Below, piece by piece: positions 32,583 through 34,765 of a DNA stretch of 34,765 bases (position 1 is its first letter; every line of letters begins with the position of its first letter). Both the position numbers and the translations under genes were made by a program. Source of the stretch: Cytophagaceae bacterium. Its GTDB lineage: Bacteria > Bacteroidota > Bacteroidia > Cytophagales > UBA9547. The notes under the pieces were generated by a model that was not told where the DNA came from, made no database searches, and saw nothing but the letters and a program-made list of their open reading frames with translations. The DNA lies in NCBI GenBank assembly GCA_027488865.1, contig JAIYAU010000048.1:1-34765 (forward strand). Direction: 5' to 3'.

Positions 32583-34301
32583 TTATTTTATCTTTATGTT
32601 GTCAAAACTCCATTTAGGTATAGCAAAGTTCGTTACAATTTTTTCGTGTCGTTTGTCAATTTCAATTTTTCCCCATTTATCAGGTTTTTTGTCTTTATCA
32701 GTAAAGTCAACGATTTCTGCTTGTTGCTTCAAAAGTGGATTTGATTTGTAAGAAATAAGTTTTTCTAAAAACGGCTTGTTTCCAATAGATGCGTTATGTG
32801 AACCCGAAATAAGCATTAGATTCCCCAAACAGTTTAATTCTTTCTCTGCAAAGCCTTCAGGATATTTGTTGTTTTCATCAACGTCATATCCTGTTGCTAT
32901 TGGTTCGCCATTAGTTGGATTTTGTGGTGAGATGTGTTCAATTTGTTCGCTTTCTATAGCACCGTTTCCAATACTGTAACCTTTATTTTGTATAGACTCT
33001 TCATATTTCCAAAGCAAATAATGTAAAATGGGATTTTCATACATATATCCGTTCAAAAATTCTTTCGTTCTATTGTCGCCCCAATAGTAAGCATCATTCA
33101 ATTTTGTTTTGAAATGAGTTTTCAATTTGTCAAGGTCGCCACTATAAGCTAATAAAATTTCATTTAATCTACTAATGAAGTCTGCACGACTGCTGATTAG
33201 TGTGTAACGAAAAACAACAACTTCTAAAATGTTGTAAAGGGTATTCAAATAATCTTCATTGTAGTTGTAATATTTATAGCCTTTGATAACAAAAGGATAT
33301 ACAAATGCTGGAATAGATAACTCTCGTAAATCTTGTAAATACGGCAACTTTGAGTTTTCCATTTTTTTGATGTTGGAAAAAGAAGTGTGCAATTCGGTTA
33401 CAAAATCTTTAATCCATTTTACTTTGTCTTTCTCGGGTGAACTTTTAAAAACTTCTTTTATGTCGTCTATTGTTCTGTATGGGTATCCTTTAATAAATGC
33501 GTTGCAATGATAAATTAGGACACTGTCTTCATTTATTTTCAAATCGTTTATGATAAGATAAATCAACTTAAATACGCTTGCAACAAATTCAATGTTTGTT
33601 TCAGTTTCTTCTTCTGGACTGTAAACATACATTTGATACATAAAGTAAGATTTGATTTTTTCCATATTGGTCAAATCTTTCCCACGATTGTTTTGCAGTT
33701 CAAACATTAAAGCGGAATCTTTTTTGCCACTTAATTCAATACAAGTAAGTTCAGTTGATTCTAATTTTTCAAAAATCTTTAATAAATCTGCGGTTGTTAG
33801 TTTGTTAAGTTCTGTCGTAAAGTGTTTTTTACTGCTCTCAATTCTTTTTTGTGATGGTGTAGCGGTTTCAAATTTTGATTTTCCTTCAATAATTAAAGTA
33901 TCAAAACAAGCTCTATCATATTCAACTGGTCGTAGTTTGATGTTTCCGCCATTTTTTAAATAAATCTTTTCTTTTGAATCAAAGTCGATTTTAGTATCAA
34001 TCTCTTCGTTTGTTTCACTACGTTTTTTCAAAACATCAAGTAACGCACGAATAAAAATTGTCAGTGTAGTTAGTCGTTGTTGCCCGTCAATTATTTCGTA
34101 TTGAATGTCTTTTTTGACAATTTCAAGTAATAAATTTCCGTAGAAGTAGTTATTGTCGCCAACAATTTGTTCTTGCAAGTCGGTTAAAAATATATTCCAT
34201 TGGTCTTTGTCCCATGAGTATGCCCGTTGGTAAACTGGAATTATGAAATGTTTTTGTGAACTGTCAAAAAGTCCAAGAACTGTTGTTGGTCTAAATTGCA
34301 T
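32583..34301 (-). CDS. DUF262-DUF1524 nuclease, GmrSD-like type IV restriction enzyme
   Basis: This 572-residue protein joins both parts of a GmrSD-type enzyme. The N-terminal DUF262 domain has IPVYQRAYSW (21-30) and 'IDGQQRLTTLTIFIRALL' (71-88); these ParB/sulfiredoxin-like motifs are the nucleotide-hydrolysing half. The C-terminal DUF1524 domain is an HNH nuclease, with EHISPQ (455-460; His456), then GNLMLISGSHNASIGNKPF (493-511) providing the asparagines and the N-x-x-F end. GmrSD of E. coli cuts glucosylated hydroxymethylcytosine DNA of T-even phages; specificity here is unknown. It is on the same strand as the R-M operon but separated by 280 bp that contain the R-M operator and the palindrome, so it is a separate unit. 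No promoter with a full consensus was found upstream. Confidence 0.87.
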   Translation of the reverse strand: MQFRPTTVLGLFDSSQKHFIIPVYQRAYSWDKDQWNIFLTDLQEQIVGDNNYFYGNLLLEIVKKDIQYEIIDGQQRLTTLTIFIRALLDVLKKRSETNEEIDTKIDFDSKEKIYLKNGGNIKLRPVEYDRACFDTLIIEGKSKFETATPSQKRIESSKKHFTTELNKLTTADLLKIFEKLESTELTCIELSGKKDSALMFELQNNRGKDLTNMEKIKSYFMYQMYVYSPEEETETNIEFVASVFKLIYLIINDLKINEDSVLIYHCNAFIKGYPYRTIDDIKEVFKSSPEKDKVKWIKDFVTELHTSFSNIKKMENSKLPYLQDLRELSIPAFVYPFVIKGYKYYNYNEDYLNTLYNILEVVVFRYTLISSRADFISRLNEILLAYSGDLDKLKTHFKTKLNDAYYWGDNRTKEFLNGYMYENPILHYLLWKYEESIQNKGYSIGNGAIESEQIEHISPQNPTNGEPIATGYDVDENNKYPEGFAEKELNCLGNLMLISGSHNASIGNKPFLEKLISYKSNPLLKQQAEIVDFTDKDKKPDKWGKIEIDKRHEKIVTNFAIPKWSFDNIKIK

Positions 34302-34765
34302 ATTTCTGTAGTTTATTAAATTTTGGTTTTGTGGATTGTCCTAAAATGACCGCCAACTCTTAAATATACACAAGTTTCGAATTCGTAAAAATGTACTCTT
34401 TACTTACTAATTCATTCAAAATCAATAACAATGAAAGAATGCGTAATCGCTAATGCAATTGCGCAATATAAATTGCTGGCTTATTCCCACTGTCCGCCTT
34501 CGTAATGTGGATTAGCAAGAGCAGCGAGAGCAGTATTTGCAACGCCCTCTCCACACCTCCTACCCCCCTCCAATCCTAACCCGTATAAACTATACTTTAT
34601 TTAAAATAGATGATTCCGTTGAATTAAAGCTTTTAATCTTCATAGAAATCACCTTAATCACAAAAATCACAGTTCAGACACCCAATATTACCCAACCCTT
34701 ACCACAAATCCAACCTTTTATCCCTTTTATTTTACCACCTAACCTTTCAAAGGATACGGCTGCAA
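34302..34765. other. 464-bp non-coding end of the window
   Basis: No convincing gene. The first 60 bp are the leader of the DUF262 gene and hold CCGCCAAC (34350-34357), an inverted near-copy of ATTGGCGG at 32568-32575 on the other side of that gene. A short mixed palindromic stretch (GCAATTGCGCAAT) lies near 34457-34469. From 34540 the plus strand is strikingly pyrimidine-rich (CCTCC, CCCCCCTCC). The last 130 bp contain a 9-bp periodic repeat listed separately. Confidence 0.5.
34647..34679 (-). repeat. Three AATCAC copies in exact 9-bp phase
   Basis: AATCAC begins at 34647, 34656 and 34665. On the minus strand this reads GTCTGAACT followed by three GTGATT units. The pattern resembles a short repeat I recall from the 5' side of some environmental Bacteroidota genes (GTCTGAA then GATT units); this was not verified. 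Confidence 0.45.

Noticed and set aside
32440-32751. Plus-strand open frame of 103 residues over the palindrome and the DUF262 gene end
   Set aside because: It runs antisense to the DUF262 gene and across the palindrome; its composition is low-quality and it has no recognisable domain.
29299-34497. CAGTGTCCGC (29299-29308) and CACTGTCCGC (34488-34497) as direct repeats flanking the defence island
   Set aside because: A 10-mer with one mismatch between two stretches of about 100 and 450 bp is expected about once by chance, so it cannot support an insertion boundary.

Overview
This window is chromosomal DNA from a member of the Bacteroidota, AT-rich by eye. The evidence is a C-terminal fragment of a PorP/SprF (type IX secretion/gliding) protein, a TonB receptor with a carboxypeptidase-like N-terminal domain, a lipoprotein with a K-D-E surface-export signal, the bacillithiol gene bshB1, several TAnnTTTG promoter boxes, and no clear Shine-Dalgarno sites. 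I cannot fix the order or genus from the sequence. No tRNA, rRNA, CRISPR array, IS element or integrase gene was seen.

Layout. (1) 1-7100: the end of a PorP/SprF gene; a TPR-transmembrane-HTH regulator on the minus strand; and, divergent from it, a three-gene plus-strand unit of TonB receptor, surface beta-helix lipoprotein and purple acid phosphatase. The unit looks like an outer-surface nutrient (possibly organophosphate) acquisition locus. (2) 7260-11430, minus strand: bshB1, an M23-LysM peptidase, a hotdog thioesterase, mltG and a small BON-LysM protein, mostly envelope housekeeping. (3) 11600-20000: dacB (+), recQ (-), then manC-waaA-rsgA (+) for sugar nucleotide, lipid A core and ribosome maturation, and a divergent arginyltransferase-like protein. 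(4) 20190-27910, minus strand: a beta-barrel / YceI / cytochrome c / peroxiredoxin-like group, a membrane-anchored patatin, a YyaL-type thioredoxin-domain protein, a TerB-like protein and a stand-alone LuxR-type HTH. A secreted lactonase follows on the plus strand.

(5) 29325-34301 is a defence island on the minus strand. It holds a compact C-M-R type II restriction-modification operon: an XRE controller, a C5-cytosine methyltransferase and a MutH/Sau3AI-fold endonuclease expected to cut GATC. Beside it lies a single-chain DUF262-DUF1524 (GmrSD-like, type IV) nuclease. Upstream of the controller, two 18-bp arms form a perfect inverted repeat that overlaps both the -33 and -7 promoter elements, the expected design of a self-repressing operator. 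Between the two defence units is a roughly 110-bp imperfect palindrome that resembles a recombination (attC-like) site.

The strongest leads are the controller operator with its GATC-type R-M operon, the palindrome behind the DUF262 gene, the four-gene envelope redox cluster, and the cysteine-less arginyltransferase homologue. All functions come from motifs read by eye; no database search was run.
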